Origin: Cerrena zonata
Taxonomy: Eukaryota > Basidiomycota > Agaricomycetes > Polyporales > Cerrenaceae
Direction: 5' to 3'
DNA: 64,000 bases
NCBI GenBank assembly: GCA_038087015.1
Contig: JASBNA010000067.1
Coordinates: forward strand, 124,001 to 188,000
How positions within the stretch are numbered: the stretch's first letter is position 1; the number at the start of each line of letters is the position of its first letter. Position numbers and translations under genes: made by a program. Of this stretch, positions 49,144 to 60,235 are shown piece after piece. The notes under the pieces were generated by a model. That model had not been told where the DNA came from, did not search any database, and was given only the letters and a program-made list of their open reading frames with translations.

Positions 49144-49350
49144 TATTAATAAATTTTTATGATTAATGGATAAAAAGATCTTCAAATGACTCAACGGAAA
49201 TCAAACTGCTTTTATAAAATGCCAAAATAATAAGCATCGATGCCGAAGGAAAAACCATCGGAAAATCAAGGGAAAAATGTTGCAAGCGATAAGGAGTACA
49301 AGGGACAATCGACTCATATCCAACTGGAGACTTCCTTGGATAGGGCTGCA

Positions 49351-49400
49351 TTGTCCGTTTTATGTCTTCCGATTATTGTCCGTTTTACGTCTTCCGATTC
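49351..49400. repeat. 25-bp direct repeat, two copies
   Basis: Two adjacent 25-bp units beginning TTGTCCGTTTTA and ending CTTCCGATT plus one base. They differ at one internal base (T or C) and the last base. Confidence 0.9.
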
Positions 49401-49599
49401 CCGTCCTCTTTGGGACGAACCCTTAGCAGTATGAAACATTGCTTTGGTGCTAAGGAGAGAATCGGAATATGAGATGGTGATGAGCTATCATTACCAGGAA
49501 GTATACTTCCGAACCATGGCGTGAGTCAATGTTGCAAAAAAAGATCCGTCAGGCGACACTCAGGTGATGAGAAGCGGTAGACCCGTACATCACACCTTT

Positions 49600-49800
49600 G
49601 CTCCTATCAACCGTGGTATTAACCGTCTTGCTAGCCAACTTGACAATCTTGCTCTTATCAGCTATGGCATTAACTATCTTGACCACCACTCTTGTCAACC
49701 ATGTCACCATCTGGTCAACCATCTTGTCAACCATCTTGACCATGCCACCATCTTGCCAATTTATCAACTCCGGTCAACTATCTTGTCAACTTTTCAATTC
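49600..49800. repeat. Degenerate minisatellite, AACCATCTTG units
   Basis: About 200 bp of imperfect units around 10-18 bp, with cores such as GTCAACCATCTTG and GACCATGCCACCATCTTG. Open frames on both strands across it reflect the repeat, not a protein. Confidence 0.75.
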
Positions 49801-49950
49801 CCCTGTTAATTATCTCATTAGCCAATCAAATTCGACATGTTCTAACCCTCCAAATACCATATACTCTTTCGCTCCACTTTGATTAAACTCAAGACCCGAA
49901 CGCATCAGAGTAACTATAATTACATGGGGGAACACCATTAGCGTGCGGTA

Positions 49951-49970
49951 TCACGTGCCATTGCACGTGA
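49951..49970. promoter_or_regulatory. Palindromic double E-box
   Basis: TCACGTGC and GCACGTGA flank a 4-bp spacer CATT, forming a 20-bp perfect inverted repeat with two CACGTG cores. This is a strong candidate for a Cbf1-type bHLH dimer pair. The nearest plus-strand gene, LRG1, starts 1.6 kb away. Confidence 0.55.
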
Positions 49971-50762
49971 CCGGCGTATCCATGCATGCAGCGCGGAAAG
50001 CACTACATATAACCCGGCCAGCGTTTACAAGGTAGGGACAGAAAACTGTCCTTTTCGGCAGCAAGTAAGGCTTCTGGATCAAAGCAGTACAATTCCGAAG
50101 AATTACATCACAAGCACAGGAATCCGTCAATAAAGACGAGCGGAGTACCAGTGGAAGAGAAACAGAAACAGAAACAGAAAGAATGTAACACCAAAGAAAA
50201 CAATACACTTACTCAATCAATCAACTAATCGCGTGAAATCAAAGAAAACTTCTTCCCTTCCATCGTCATTTGGGAGGTATTGTTTTAATAAAAGCTTCTC
50301 GTTTATTTATTTTGTTTTCAACTTTGTAGTTTGTGTATGAAATATATGGGCTAAAAACTCCTATTTATTTAAGACATTGACCTATTCATTTGAGACACTA
50401 TCCAATAAAACGAAGCAAATAGAGCTAATCCTAAGCCAATTTTAAATCTCACCGCGTTCTTAGATTCTTGCAATCAAACTACGTTTTTTTTTTTAGATTG
50501 ATTTTAGTTCAGAATTTCACCTCATTTTAATTGCAATTATAACTGATTCAAAATACGACTGGCTTACTTTAACCGAGAGCCCGAACCGTTCTAGTTGATT
50601 TCATTCACTCTTGGTTAGGGCTGTTTTGTAGAATAAATCATCTCTGTGTACCATTACTCTTCGCTATTGTCAATTGACCTCTACTGGCTTCTGGCTGGTA
50701 TTTGCCAGTACTTTGTTTGGTAAAACACACTAAGCTGACAAAAGACAAAAAAAAAAACAAAA

Positions 50763-50911
50763 AAAACCCACTGAAAACAAAAAAAAAAGTCAAAAAAAAA
50801 AAAAAAAACACTCACACACTCACACACTAAAACAAAACATGCATTTGTTAACGACGTTCAGCATCAACTAAGTTTTTTATGTTTTTTTTTTTTTTGTTTT
50901 CAGTGGGTTTT
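50763..50911. repeat. Inverted repeat with 26-bp arms
   Basis: Arm 1 at 50763-50788 (AAAACCCACTGAAAAC followed by ten A) is the exact reverse complement of 50886-50911. The loop is 97 nt. The 12-bp core CCCACTGAAAAC is not simple sequence, so the match is more than paired A and T runs. Confidence 0.8.
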
Positions 50912-51594
50912 CATTTTTTTTTGTTTTTTTTATCGAAAACTTGTCTTCTTCCTCTAACTCTTTCTTCCATCTTTTCCTTTGACTTAGTATTCAAGAAGGT
51001 TTTTCCTGGTCTTATGTATCATTAGTTGCTTGGTTGTTGGCAGTCTACAAACCTTCATTCCCTGTGTGTGCTTTTTCTTTTGAATTTTGGTTGGTTTTTC
51101 CCAGTGTGTATATCTAGCCGCCCACTCAGTTTACCGCCCAAGTATCCAAATTATACAAGTTATCCAACTACTTCCAAGATCTGCTGGTCGCTATTCTGGC
51201 TGTCTCCTTGTATCAATCCCTTCCGCTCATTTTACTTCTTTGATTGATATAAGCTGCCCTTTTGTGTGGGATCTTTTGCCTTGGTTTTGATTTTTGGTTT
51301 ATTTTTTTACCGTTACGTATAACATCCACAAAAAAAGTTCAATCAGCGAGGAAAACGAAACAAAAAAAAATATCCATTACAAAAGGAAAAAAAACCCATC
51401 CAGAAAGAGAAAACGATTTCCTTCACACTACTTACTCGTTTTCTCCCTCTTTTCTCTTTTTTTAGAACAAATTGATCTGTCTGTCAATAATTCAATATTT
51501 TCCAACTACAAAGTCATTCTTTTAAGCCATTTACCTTTTGTTTTTTTGTTTTTTTTTTTCAGTTTTTCTTTTCTTTTTTTCTCTCTTTCATATA

Positions 51595-54500
51595 ATGGTG
51601 TCACAGCAGTATCTGAATGCTGGATTATCTGCTAAAGATAATCAGAATACTTCGCCAAATAGAAATTCGAAAAATATTCAAGAAATGTCAACTTCTCCCT
51701 TTAATTTTCAATCAGCTTCAAATGATCAATTATCCCCTTCATCTAATTTGAATAGTCCATCTTCAAATTCAAGACCCATCTTACATTCCAGAAGTCCTAG
51801 CCACCAAAATCCAACTATACCTGGCTTAAATCAAAATCATCAACATCATTATAATCCAATTAATTCTGCTAATAGTTCTACTAATCCTAATTCTTTAACT
51901 AATTGGACCGCTTTAATTCCTCCAATGCCAGCTTATCCTCAAGCTACTTATAAATCAGAACTTTCTCATGATCAATCTATTCAAAGACCTTTATCCGCAA
52001 GTTCTTCATCTCGTTCAAATTTCCATTCTTTACATAATTCAAAACCTGATAATAAAATTTTTTCAAGTCCTGATTTGGTTATTCCTTTTAATGGAGTGAA
52101 GAAAAATAATCCTTTCAACTAATAATAATAATAATAATAATGGGAATGGGAATGTTCCTCCTCCTCCAATAGCTCCTCAATTTTTAACTAAACCAAATCA
52201 AAGACATTCAATCGCTATATCTCCAATATCTTCTAAAAAAAATCTATTAGAAGATGAAATAATTCAACAACCAATACCTATAAAATCAAGATCAAAATCA
52301 AATAGTCCAAATAATTTATATCGTCAAATTCTTCTCCAAGTTCAAATATAAATAATGATCAAAGAAATTCTGCATTAAAATCAAATTCTCCATCTAAACA
52401 ATTAAATAGTCACCCATCAAAAAATTTAAATTCAACTCCTTTTGCATTTCAACCTGATAATCTTTCAAATCCAACTTTACATGATCAACTAAGATCGCCT
52501 CCTCAACAATCTAAACCGCATTTACCTCATCAACATTCTCAAGCTGCTCAAATACATCGTCCAAACTTAAATGATAATAATAATTCAATAATAAATCAAA
52601 ATAGTATTCCTACTAATAATACTAATAATAATCAATTAATGAATAAAAAAAGTATGCGTAAAAAGAAGAAAGTTTGTAAATGTTGTGGTTTAGAAATTAC
52701 TGGTCAATTCGTGAGAGCTTTATCAAATGCTTTCCATGTTGATTGTTTCCGTTGTGATGAATGTGGAGAACAATGTTCAGCAAAATTTTTCCCTCATGAT
52801 AAAATTGATGAATCAACTGGTTTAAAATATCAAGTTGCATTATGTGAATATGATTATTTTAAAAAATTGGATCTTATTTGTTTTAATTGTAATTCAGCTT
52901 TAAGAGGTCCTTATATTACAGCTTTAGGTAATAAATATCATTTAGAACATTTCCGTTGTGCAGTTTGTGAAAAAGTTTTTGAATCGATGAAAGTTATTAT
53001 GAACATGAAGGTAATATTTATTGTCATTTCCATTATTCTAAATTATATGCATCTCATTGTGAAGGTTGTCATTCTTCCATTGTAAAACAATTTGTTGAAT
53101 TATTTAGAGGTGGTAGAAATCAACAATGGCATCCAGAATGTTATATGGTTCATAAATTTTGGAATGTCTGTATCACTGCTGATTCTGTTGGTTTAGAAAC
53201 TCAATTTAATGTTAAAAGCATTGAAAATTTAAATTTACAAGATTCAAATATTGAACCAAATGTTTTAATCGCAATGGAAGAACAAATTGAAAATACTGTT
53301 ATGAGTTGTTGGTTAACCTTATCGGGCTATGAAGAAAATACTGCTGCTTGTATTTCTGATATGTTATTAAATGCTTGTACTGGTAATCAAGCTAGTGGTT
53401 TATTTGCGACTGGTAAATTAATTTTAAATGTTGAAGTTTTATTTCAAGCTATTGATACTGTACAAGATTTTTGTAATATTGTTGATAGAGACATGGGTTT
53501 TAATAAAGAAAATTCTGATGGTAGAAATAATTCAAATACTTCAAATGATAATGATATTTTCCAACCTTTAAGAAAAGAACCAAGAAACATATCTGGGAAA
53601 ATTATGAGTTATTTAGCTATTTTAAGAAAATCAGGTCAAATATCTTCTTCGGGTAGTCTTTCAGCTGAATTATTATCAGTTATTACTGGTTGTGCTCATT
53701 ATTTAAAATTATTAATCAGAATTGGTCTCAATAATGCTTAAAAGTTAATAAAATTAGAGGAACCACTGAAGCAACTGATAATTTTTTGATTGCAACTAAA
53801 AATTATGAAGAATTAGGATCTGATCCAGAAAGTTTAAATCAACTGTTAATGATTCACCCTAATGCCACTGATTCATGTCAATCATGTCTGAAAAGTATTG
53901 AAAGGTCATGTATTGAATTTGATAATAAAAGATGGCATGTTAAATGTTTTGAGTGTTCTAATTGTAAAACTGGTGTATCTTCAATTGATACTTCTAATCA
54001 TGTTAAAAAATTTACTTATGATAAAAATAAGTCGTTAGTTTTTTGTGAAAACTGTACTAATGATGATGCAGTACCAGGTTTCCTGTTTGCAAGTGATTTA
54101 TCTCAATTGATTTATTTATTAAAAATTGCTTTATATCGATCTAAATCAGTAATGATTTCTGAAAATGGCTCATCTAAAATTCAATCAAATCAACCAATTC
54201 AACCTTCAATCTCAAATCATACACCTAGATCTAATTTAGCAGAACAAAGAGATGCAGCCAGGGTTGTTACTGAAAATGATTATTCAAAAACTTTGAATGA
54301 TGTCACAAGATTAAGAAGCAGAAGGCAAAGTCAAAAATTATCAAGTTCAATTAAAAAGAAAGCTAGAAAATCTGTTGTTGTTGAAGCTCCTGAAGCAGAC
54401 AAAGCTAAAGAAGAAGTTACTAATGATGATGGTTTAGTTGAGGATGCTGAAAATAATTTGGATCATGGTTTACAATTTCAAAATAGAAAAGGTAATCATA

Positions 54501-55966
54501 TGTCATTTATTGCACAACAACATGATCATGATATATTTAAAGTTAAAGAACGTAATATTAAAGATCCTTATAAAAAATCATTAAAAATTAGAGATGAACC
54601 TCAAAGACAACTTACTAATAGTCACCTTGATAGAACTTCTGATCTTTTGAAAAATGAAAAATCATTAACTTTAGACGATATTCCAAGGATTGTGGCTGCT
54701 GAACAAGCTAGAGAACAACGTCCAAATGCTTTCAAACATCATAATACTTTATATCAAAGAAACAGACCTATGCAACCAGTTAAAACTGTTGCTGCTGCCA
54801 CTGGTGGTAAAACTCCAACTACGTCAACAACTGATGATAAAGGAAATGTTGTTGGTACTTCAGTTGATACATCTCAAGTTAAAAAATCTAAATATTATTC
54901 AGAATTAAGTAAACCAGAACATTATGTTTTGAGACATATTGCAATTGAAGCTCTTCTCGAAATATGTCCAAATAAACATAATAAAGAAGAACTCTTAAAT
55001 TTAATTCAACTGCCTAAAAAACTGAGTGGTGGATTTTGGGATAAATTTAAATTCGGTGCAAATGATCAAAAAAATAAAGGATCTTCAGTTTTTGGTATTG
55101 ATCTTCAAGATTTAACCAAGAAATTTGGTGTTGATTCTGATTTGGGTGTTGGACCATCTAAATTAAGAATTCCAATTGTTGTTGATGATGTTATCAATGC
55201 CTTACGTCAAAAGGATATGTCTGTTGAAGGTATTTTTAGGTTAAATGGTAATATTAAAAAATTAAGAGAATTAACTGAACAAATAAATAAAAATCCTCTT
55301 AAATCACCAGATTTTACTGGTCAAAATGCAGTTCAATTAGCTGCATTAATGAAAAAATGGTTAAGAGAATTACCAAATCCATTATTAACTTTTGGATTAT
55401 ATGATTTATGGATTTCTTCACAACGTGAAAAAGATCCTGCAATGCAAAAAAGAATTTTACAATTAACTTATTGTTTATTACCAAGAAGTCATCGTAATTT
55501 AGTTGAGGTTTTATTATATTTTTTCAGTTGGGTAGCATCATTTGCAGAAATTGATGAAGAAACAGGTTCTAAAATGGATATACATAATTTAGCAACCGTT
55601 ATTTCACCAAATATTTTATATTCAAAACAATCTGTTGAATCAGATCAAGCTCCACAATCTGGTGAGACTTATTTCTTGGGTATAGAAGTGGTTAATCAAT
55701 TAATTGAAATCCATGAAGAATTAAGCGTGATCCCTGTTGATTTATTACAATTTTTGGAAAAATGTGGAGTGAACCCAAAATCTGAATCAATGTTAAATTC
55801 CAAAGATATCATGAGTAAAATTGATAAGCTAATTAAAGAAAATCCAAAACCATTTTCGAATTTTGAAGTCAAAATTGATAGTGAAGTTCCTCATCATACT
55901 AACACCATCAAAAGAGGTCAAACTAGAGTATTAACCGAATCACATGGTGAAACCACCAATGTCTAA
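51595..55966 (+). CDS. LRG1: LIM-domain Rho GTPase-activating protein Lrg1 (four frameshifts)
   Basis: Rho1 GAP that limits beta-glucan synthesis and cell-wall signalling. The pieces give one protein of about 1457 aa. A Ser/Asn-rich N-terminus ends at KKNNPFN. LIM1 is CKCCGLEITGQFVRALSNAFHVDCFRCDEC, LIM2 is CFNCNSALRGPYITALGNKYHLEHFRCAVC, and YYEHEGNIYCHFHYSKL and ELFRGGRNQQWHPECYMVHKFWN follow. LIM3 is CQSCLKSIERSCIEFDNKRWHVKC. The RhoGAP domain (55165-55730) has the arginine finger in EGIFRLNG and LMKKWLRELPNPLL. Frame changes: extra T at 52120, missing T near 52321, missing base near 52986, missing T near 53737. CTG codons near 55012 and 55021 (PKK-CTG-SGG) should be read as Ser. Residual indels are the simplest explanation. 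Confidence 0.9.
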
Positions 55967-56557
55967 TGATTATTTGTGTTTTAATTTCAAATTAGGGTCA
56001 GAGCATTATTATAATCTTTGTGTTTTTTTTTTGTGCTGTCTTTATTTATATATAACTACCAAATGCCTTCCCTGAAGTTAATCATAATTCGTTTTTGTTT
56101 CCATTATTTTTCCTTCTTCTATACTGTTTTATTTATATTTTTTTCTTTCTTTCTTCTAATCCTGTTCTTTTAGTTCCTTTTTTTTTTTTTTTTATCTTTT
56201 TTTTTGGCTTTTTTTTTTCTTATTATTATATAACGAAGTGATATATATCTGCTCTATATTTTAGGATTTTTATAAAAAAAATTTGGGTTAAAAGTGAATG
56301 AATATCATAATACTAAGTTTATGAATAACAGTAGAATTGTATGAAAAATTGCTCTGATAACCACAATCTTGCACTGAAAGCGACAGAAAAAAAAAAACGA
56401 AATTGAAAACTTTGAGGAAAAATATTCAAAGAATGACGTTAGAAAGAAGATATTGATCAAACTGATAACTATATTTTCAAATAGGACTAGTTTTCATAGT
56501 CTCAACCACGGATTGAGCATATCGGTTTGAGAAAGAAGTTGAAAGAATAGTTGAAAA
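55967..56557. other. Intergenic region between LRG1 and the BolA-like gene
   Basis: 591 bp of strongly T-rich then A-rich DNA, holding the LRG1 3' end and a short promoter. No ORF or RNA gene seen. Confidence 0.55.
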
Positions 56558-56821
56558 ATGGCAGCTCTCACAGCAGATTCTTTAAAAGAATTGATAGAAT
56601 CAAGACTACAGGCATCATTAGTACAAGTTGAAGACATGTCAGGAGGATGTGGACAAGCATTCGCCGTCGTCATCGTCTCTCCATTATTTCAAGGTAAAAA
56701 TAAGTTAATGAGACATAGGTTGGTTAATAATTCTTTAAAAGAAGAGATTGCTGCCATACATGCTTTCACTCAGAAAGGGTTTACGCCTGATGAGTGGATA
56801 GCACAGGGTGGTTCATTATGA
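56558..56821 (+). CDS. BOL2: BolA-like protein, Bol2/Fra2 type
   Basis: Small BolA-fold protein of 87 aa. Bol2/Fra2 works with monothiol glutaredoxins in cytosolic iron-sulfur sensing; Bol1 and Bol3 act in mitochondria. Seen here: LKELIESRLQASLVQVEDMSGGCGQAFAVVIVSPLFQGKNKLMRHRLVNNSLKEEIAAIHAFTQKGFTPDEW. The CGQ Cys, the FQGKNKLMRHR and the VN..LKEEI..IHAF motifs are BolA hallmarks and fit Bol2 best. There is no mitochondrial signal at the N-terminus (MAALTADSLKE), which agrees with a cytosolic form. Complete and intact; the start ATG is the first in frame. Confidence 0.85.
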   Translation: MAALTADSLKELIESRLQASLVQVEDMSGGCGQAFAVVIVSPLFQGKNKLMRHRLVNNSLKEEIAAIHAFTQKGFTPDEWIAQGGSL

Positions 56822-56923
56822 TTACATCAATAGCAGGAACTACAAGCTAATTCATTGATCTATTTATTCCACTGATCTATTTATTGACAATTAAGATAGA
56901 ATCTATGAATATTCATGGAAAGG

Positions 56924-56948
56924 AAAAAAAAAAAAAAAAAAAAAAAAA
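56924..56948. repeat. Homopolymer of 25 A
   Basis: Uninterrupted A25 between the convergent BolA-like and MFS genes; a likely site of length error or polymorphism. Confidence 0.95.
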
Positions 56949-57021
56949 CGGAAAGATCCAAATAGCTATAACTTAATAATAATTTATAATTTCAATAAAA
57001 GCCAGCTTTCATTCAAAATAC

Positions 57022-58581
57022 TTAAAACTTTGAAGCGTAACGTTTAAAAAGACCTCCCCAAATAGCAGATAAAATGATGAACATACTCAAAATCATAAGA
57101 GGAAATATACGTAAGCCAAAAGAACTAGTATCAGCAATTAAACCAACCAAAAATGGGATAATTGCACCACCACTACCACCAAATGCACAAATGAAACCTA
57201 CACCAGCAGTATGATATTTAGCTGGTAAAATTTTCAATGCTGTAACGATTGTAGTTGGGAAAATAGGCCCCACACCCAATCCAGTAAGGAAAACGACTGC
57301 AAATAAAATATAATCTGTCGATAAGAAGGCCAAAAGCCAAAAGATTAAGAATCCAGCAGCTGACCAAGCAACATAAACCATGTTTGCCAATAATTCATTT
57401 TTGAAATATTTGGAGGTAACGAACCCAAGAGTCATTCTACCAGTTGTTAGACCAAGCCAAAAAGAAGTTGCCATGTACGAAGAATGTTTATAGGCGAACT
57501 TTTTGATTCTCATGAGGAATGTAATAAGCCAAGCACCAAAAGCGGTTTCACCACCAACATATATCATTAAAGACATGGCGAAAACCCAGATTAATTTGGA
57601 TTTAAGAGACTGGGTCATTGTGGCCAGGTCTGAGTTAATAGAATTTTCATCGATACTTTCATTATCAGAGTGAACGTCAAAATTATTCATTTCAAGATCA
57701 TTATTTTTAGAAATTGCTAATTTAGCTGATTTATTATTTTTAACCATCAGAACGTATCTATATTTCTTTACTGTTTCATCTCTGAATAATATTATGATGA
57801 GAATGGTACCAATTGCACCGTAGGTACAAAGTAACATATAAACTTGATTCCAAGACCAAGGGCCGGTTTGTTTCTGTAATAAAGAGGTGATCAAAACTGG
57901 ACTAATAAGACAACCAAGGCCATAACAGCCATGCAATATTCCCAATAGCTCATTTGAATCAACAAGACCTCCCAACATAAAGTTGAAAGAGGCATCGAGC
58001 AGACCTACCCCAATACCATTGAAAACGTAGACCATTACGAATAAAGGATAGCTTGGTTTGAAAGATAAGATCAAGCAACAAAAAGTCATTGATGCTGAAC
58101 CAAGAGTCATCACTCCCTTGAATCCCAAAGAATTATGAGATACTTGATTAAGAAAGGCCATAATCATATAACCAAGAATAGCAGCAAAATAAAGCATACT
58201 GATTTGAATGTCATTGATTTCATAATGACTTTGAAATTCTGGAATTAAAGTACCAATAGCCTGATCACATAGACCAACTAAAACAAACATATAAAATCCT
58301 GAAAAAACCTGACCTTTCAATAAATGACTTTTCCTCCAATCAGTGGAATCGATAAACAAGTTTTCTCCCTCGTAATCTATGTAGTACTTTTCATCCGAAC
58401 CATCTACATAATTGAAGTCTTCGGCTGATCTTTTATTTGAAATTGAACTTGAGGGACTTTGTATATCATCAAAAGTTGCAGCCAGTACATCTAGGGGTGA
58501 TGTATACTTATTTTCTTCACTTAAGAAGGCCTCAAACTCCTCGTTGGAGCCAGTACCTTGTTTCTTCGAGTTATATCCCAT
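57022..58581 (-). CDS. Major facilitator superfamily transporter
   Basis: 519-aa integral membrane protein with 12 predicted helices. There is a cytosolic N-terminus of about 90 residues rich in Ser and acids, six helices from FSGFYMFVLVGLCDQAIGTLIPEFQ, a charged central loop of about 60 residues (KKYRYVLMVKNN to NSDLATMTQ), and six more helices starting KLIWVFAMSLMIYVGGETAFGAWLITFL. The motifs QAIGTLIPEFQSHYEI, GVGLLDASFN and AAFGG-like CAFGGSGGAIIPFLVGLIAD recall fucose-permease-like fungal MFS carriers. The substrate is unknown and I assign no symbol. The frame is intact; the start ATG at 58581 is the first in frame. Confidence 0.88.
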   Translation of the reverse strand: MGYNSKKQGTGSNEEFEAFLSEENKYTSPLDVLAATFDDIQSPSSSISNKRSAEDFNYVDGSDEKYYIDYEGENLFIDSTDWRKSHLLKGQVFSGFYMFVLVGLCDQAIGTLIPEFQSHYEINDIQISMLYFAAILGYMIMAFLNQVSHNSLGFKGVMTLGSASMTFCCLILSFKPSYPLFVMVYVFNGIGVGLLDASFNFMLGGLVDSNELLGILHGCYGLGCLISPVLITSLLQKQTGPWSWNQVYMLLCTYGAIGTILIIILFRDETVKKYRYVLMVKNNKSAKLAISKNNDLEMNNFDVHSDNESIDENSINSDLATMTQSLKSKLIWVFAMSLMIYVGGETAFGAWLITFLMRIKKFAYKHSSYMATSFWLGLTTGRMTLGFVTSKYFKNELLANMVYVAWSAAGFLIFWLLAFLSTDYILFAVVFLTGLGVGPIFPTTIVTALKILPAKYHTAGVGFICAFGGSGGAIIPFLVGLIADTSSFGLRIFPLMILSMFIILSAIWGGLFKRYASKF

Positions 58582-59901
58582 TCTAGTCTAATTATTTGAT
58601 TTATAATCTCGTAATTTACCCTTCGTTCTTTCTCTCTTTTGCCAATTTAAAACCTGGTTTTCCAATGTAAGATCAAATCAAAAGGATGTCACTTTCCTAT
58701 TCCTCAGTATAACAACTTTCTATAAAATTCTATAAGTATTAAACTATACTGAGGTGTTTTCTAATATAAGGTGTTGTCTAATTGGAAATAGGAAGAATTC
58801 GAAGATTCTCAATAGAGCAAAGGGATGGCTTCGATCTAATATACTTTTTTCACCCTCTTTTCTTTTCTCATCTCCTAAACTTGCAAAAAGCATCGTGCGA
58901 ATGGCAAATTGCAACCTTCTTCCCGAGTTTATGCAGTAATTCTCGCAAAGAATGCGTTTGGGGCTCTAGATTTGATGTATTCTAGGAGCTGATGGTCTAT
59001 GTGTCTATAGGTGTGAGTGGACGTGAGATCATGAAAGATGTTTCCAGTTTGGATGAATTAGGTGGATGTAATATTTCGAAATTGCTGCAAAAATCTCTCG
59101 AAAAAGCGACTTTTTCAAATTGAGTATATACATTTTGTAACATTTCCTTACCACCTTGGATGGATGCAATGCGACGATAATACTATGCAATTGTATAACC
59201 GGCTAAGGCAGTTTGAAAGAAAGATTCGTGATTCGCAGCCATTGAAAGTGCCAGGAAAAGGGACTCTTCAGGCATGATTCTGATTTTTGCTTGGAAAATA
59301 CAGTGCAGTTGCACAGTATGCTGCATCATATGCCCATTCTAAAACCAAAACGAATACCTGGTGTTACATTCAGTACTTTTTTCGCCAGCGGGCCAACCCT
59401 AATCCGTTTTCCACCCTGGTGAATTCATTATTTGGAGCCTTGTTTACACTCAACGTCAGTGATATTCAAGCGAAGCTTAGTCTTGTGTATCAGAAGCCTG
59501 TTTTTCACCTCAGCAGCTGCTTTTCTCCTTTCGAGAGAAATACATGTATAGTCCTGAACATTTGAATATATACCGCATGCCCCAAAATGTGTAGAGAGCC
59601 AAAGCTCTACTATCAAGGAATGAACTGGGTCCATTAACACAAGAAGAAGTGGATTCGCTCATTCAAAGTACTCTAGAGAAATCAGACTTACTTTCAACTC
59701 AATAATGCCTCTATCGAATTTTTTTTAATGAATACATACTGAAAGACTTACAGAAGACAATATATACTTGCAAACGAGAAATGGGGCCATACAAGACCCA
59801 AGAAATCACTACTACAAAGCCAAAAGAACCAAGCAAAAAGCCAAATATAAACCAAGGTTTGTACGTCGTATCAATCTAAGGCGAAATTTTGTATATCAAA
59901 A
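58582..59901. other. 1.3-kb intergenic region upstream of tRNA-Gly
   Basis: Upstream flank of a tRNA gene, a common landing zone for yeast LTR retrotransposons, but I see no LTR ends (TG..CA pairs with direct repeats) or Gag/Pol fragments. Several 60-90-codon open frames (58754-58985, 59062-59277, 59287-59565) have no resemblance to a family and no convincing codon pattern. Confidence 0.5.
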
Positions 59902-59972
59902 GCGCAAATGGTTTAGTGGTAAAATCCAACGTTGCCATCGTTGGGCCCCCGGTTCGATTCCGGGTTTGCGCA
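59902..59972 (+). tRNA. tRNA-Gly (GCC anticodon)
   Basis: 71-nt cloverleaf without intron. Acceptor stem GCGCAAA pairs with TTTGCGC, discriminator A. Anticodon stem CAACG/CGTTG encloses loop TTGCCAT with anticodon GCC. T stem CCCGG/CCGGG encloses TTCGATT. Internal promoters: A box near TGGTTTAGTGG (59909-59919) and B box GGTTCGATTCC (59951-59961). The pol III terminator is the T-rich run just downstream (about 59978-59990). Confidence 0.97.
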
Positions 59973-60235
59973 TTTGACTTTTCTTTTTTTGGCTTCTTCC
60001 TATTCGTTGACCTTGAAGCAAAACCAACCTGATAATAAAACACTAAACTGACTTGGTTCATCGGGTGATAACTTTTTTTTTAGCAGCCTTCACATCATCT
60101 CGTGGTGTACGGAGGTGGTTTATTAAGGTCAACTGCCAACGGCACGACCAAGGGACCGGCTTGGAAAAGAGTCGGAAATCACTAAAGTATAGCTATAAAC
60201 CTTCTTCAGCAGAATATAATCATTATCGGTTAAAG

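Larger units (their letters stand above)
49144..51594. other. 2.45-kb non-coding region upstream of LRG1
   Basis: The longest gap in the window. It holds two tandem repeats, a palindromic pair of CACGTG boxes (49951-49970), an inverted repeat (50763-50911) and long A or T runs. The final 40 bp before the LRG1 ATG are a pyrimidine tract with TTTTCAG, like an intron acceptor, but I found no convincing donor or branch point. No ORF in the region looks coding. It may contain a long leader, an intron in the 5' untranslated region, or a non-coding RNA. Confidence 0.55.

Noticed and set aside
49600..49800. CRISPR-like array from the repeated units near 49.7 kb
   Set aside because: Units are short, degenerate and without spacers; this is a eukaryotic minisatellite.
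58582..59901. LTR retrotransposon remnant next to tRNA-Gly
   Set aside because: No LTR termini, target-site duplication or Gag/Pol fragments could be seen.
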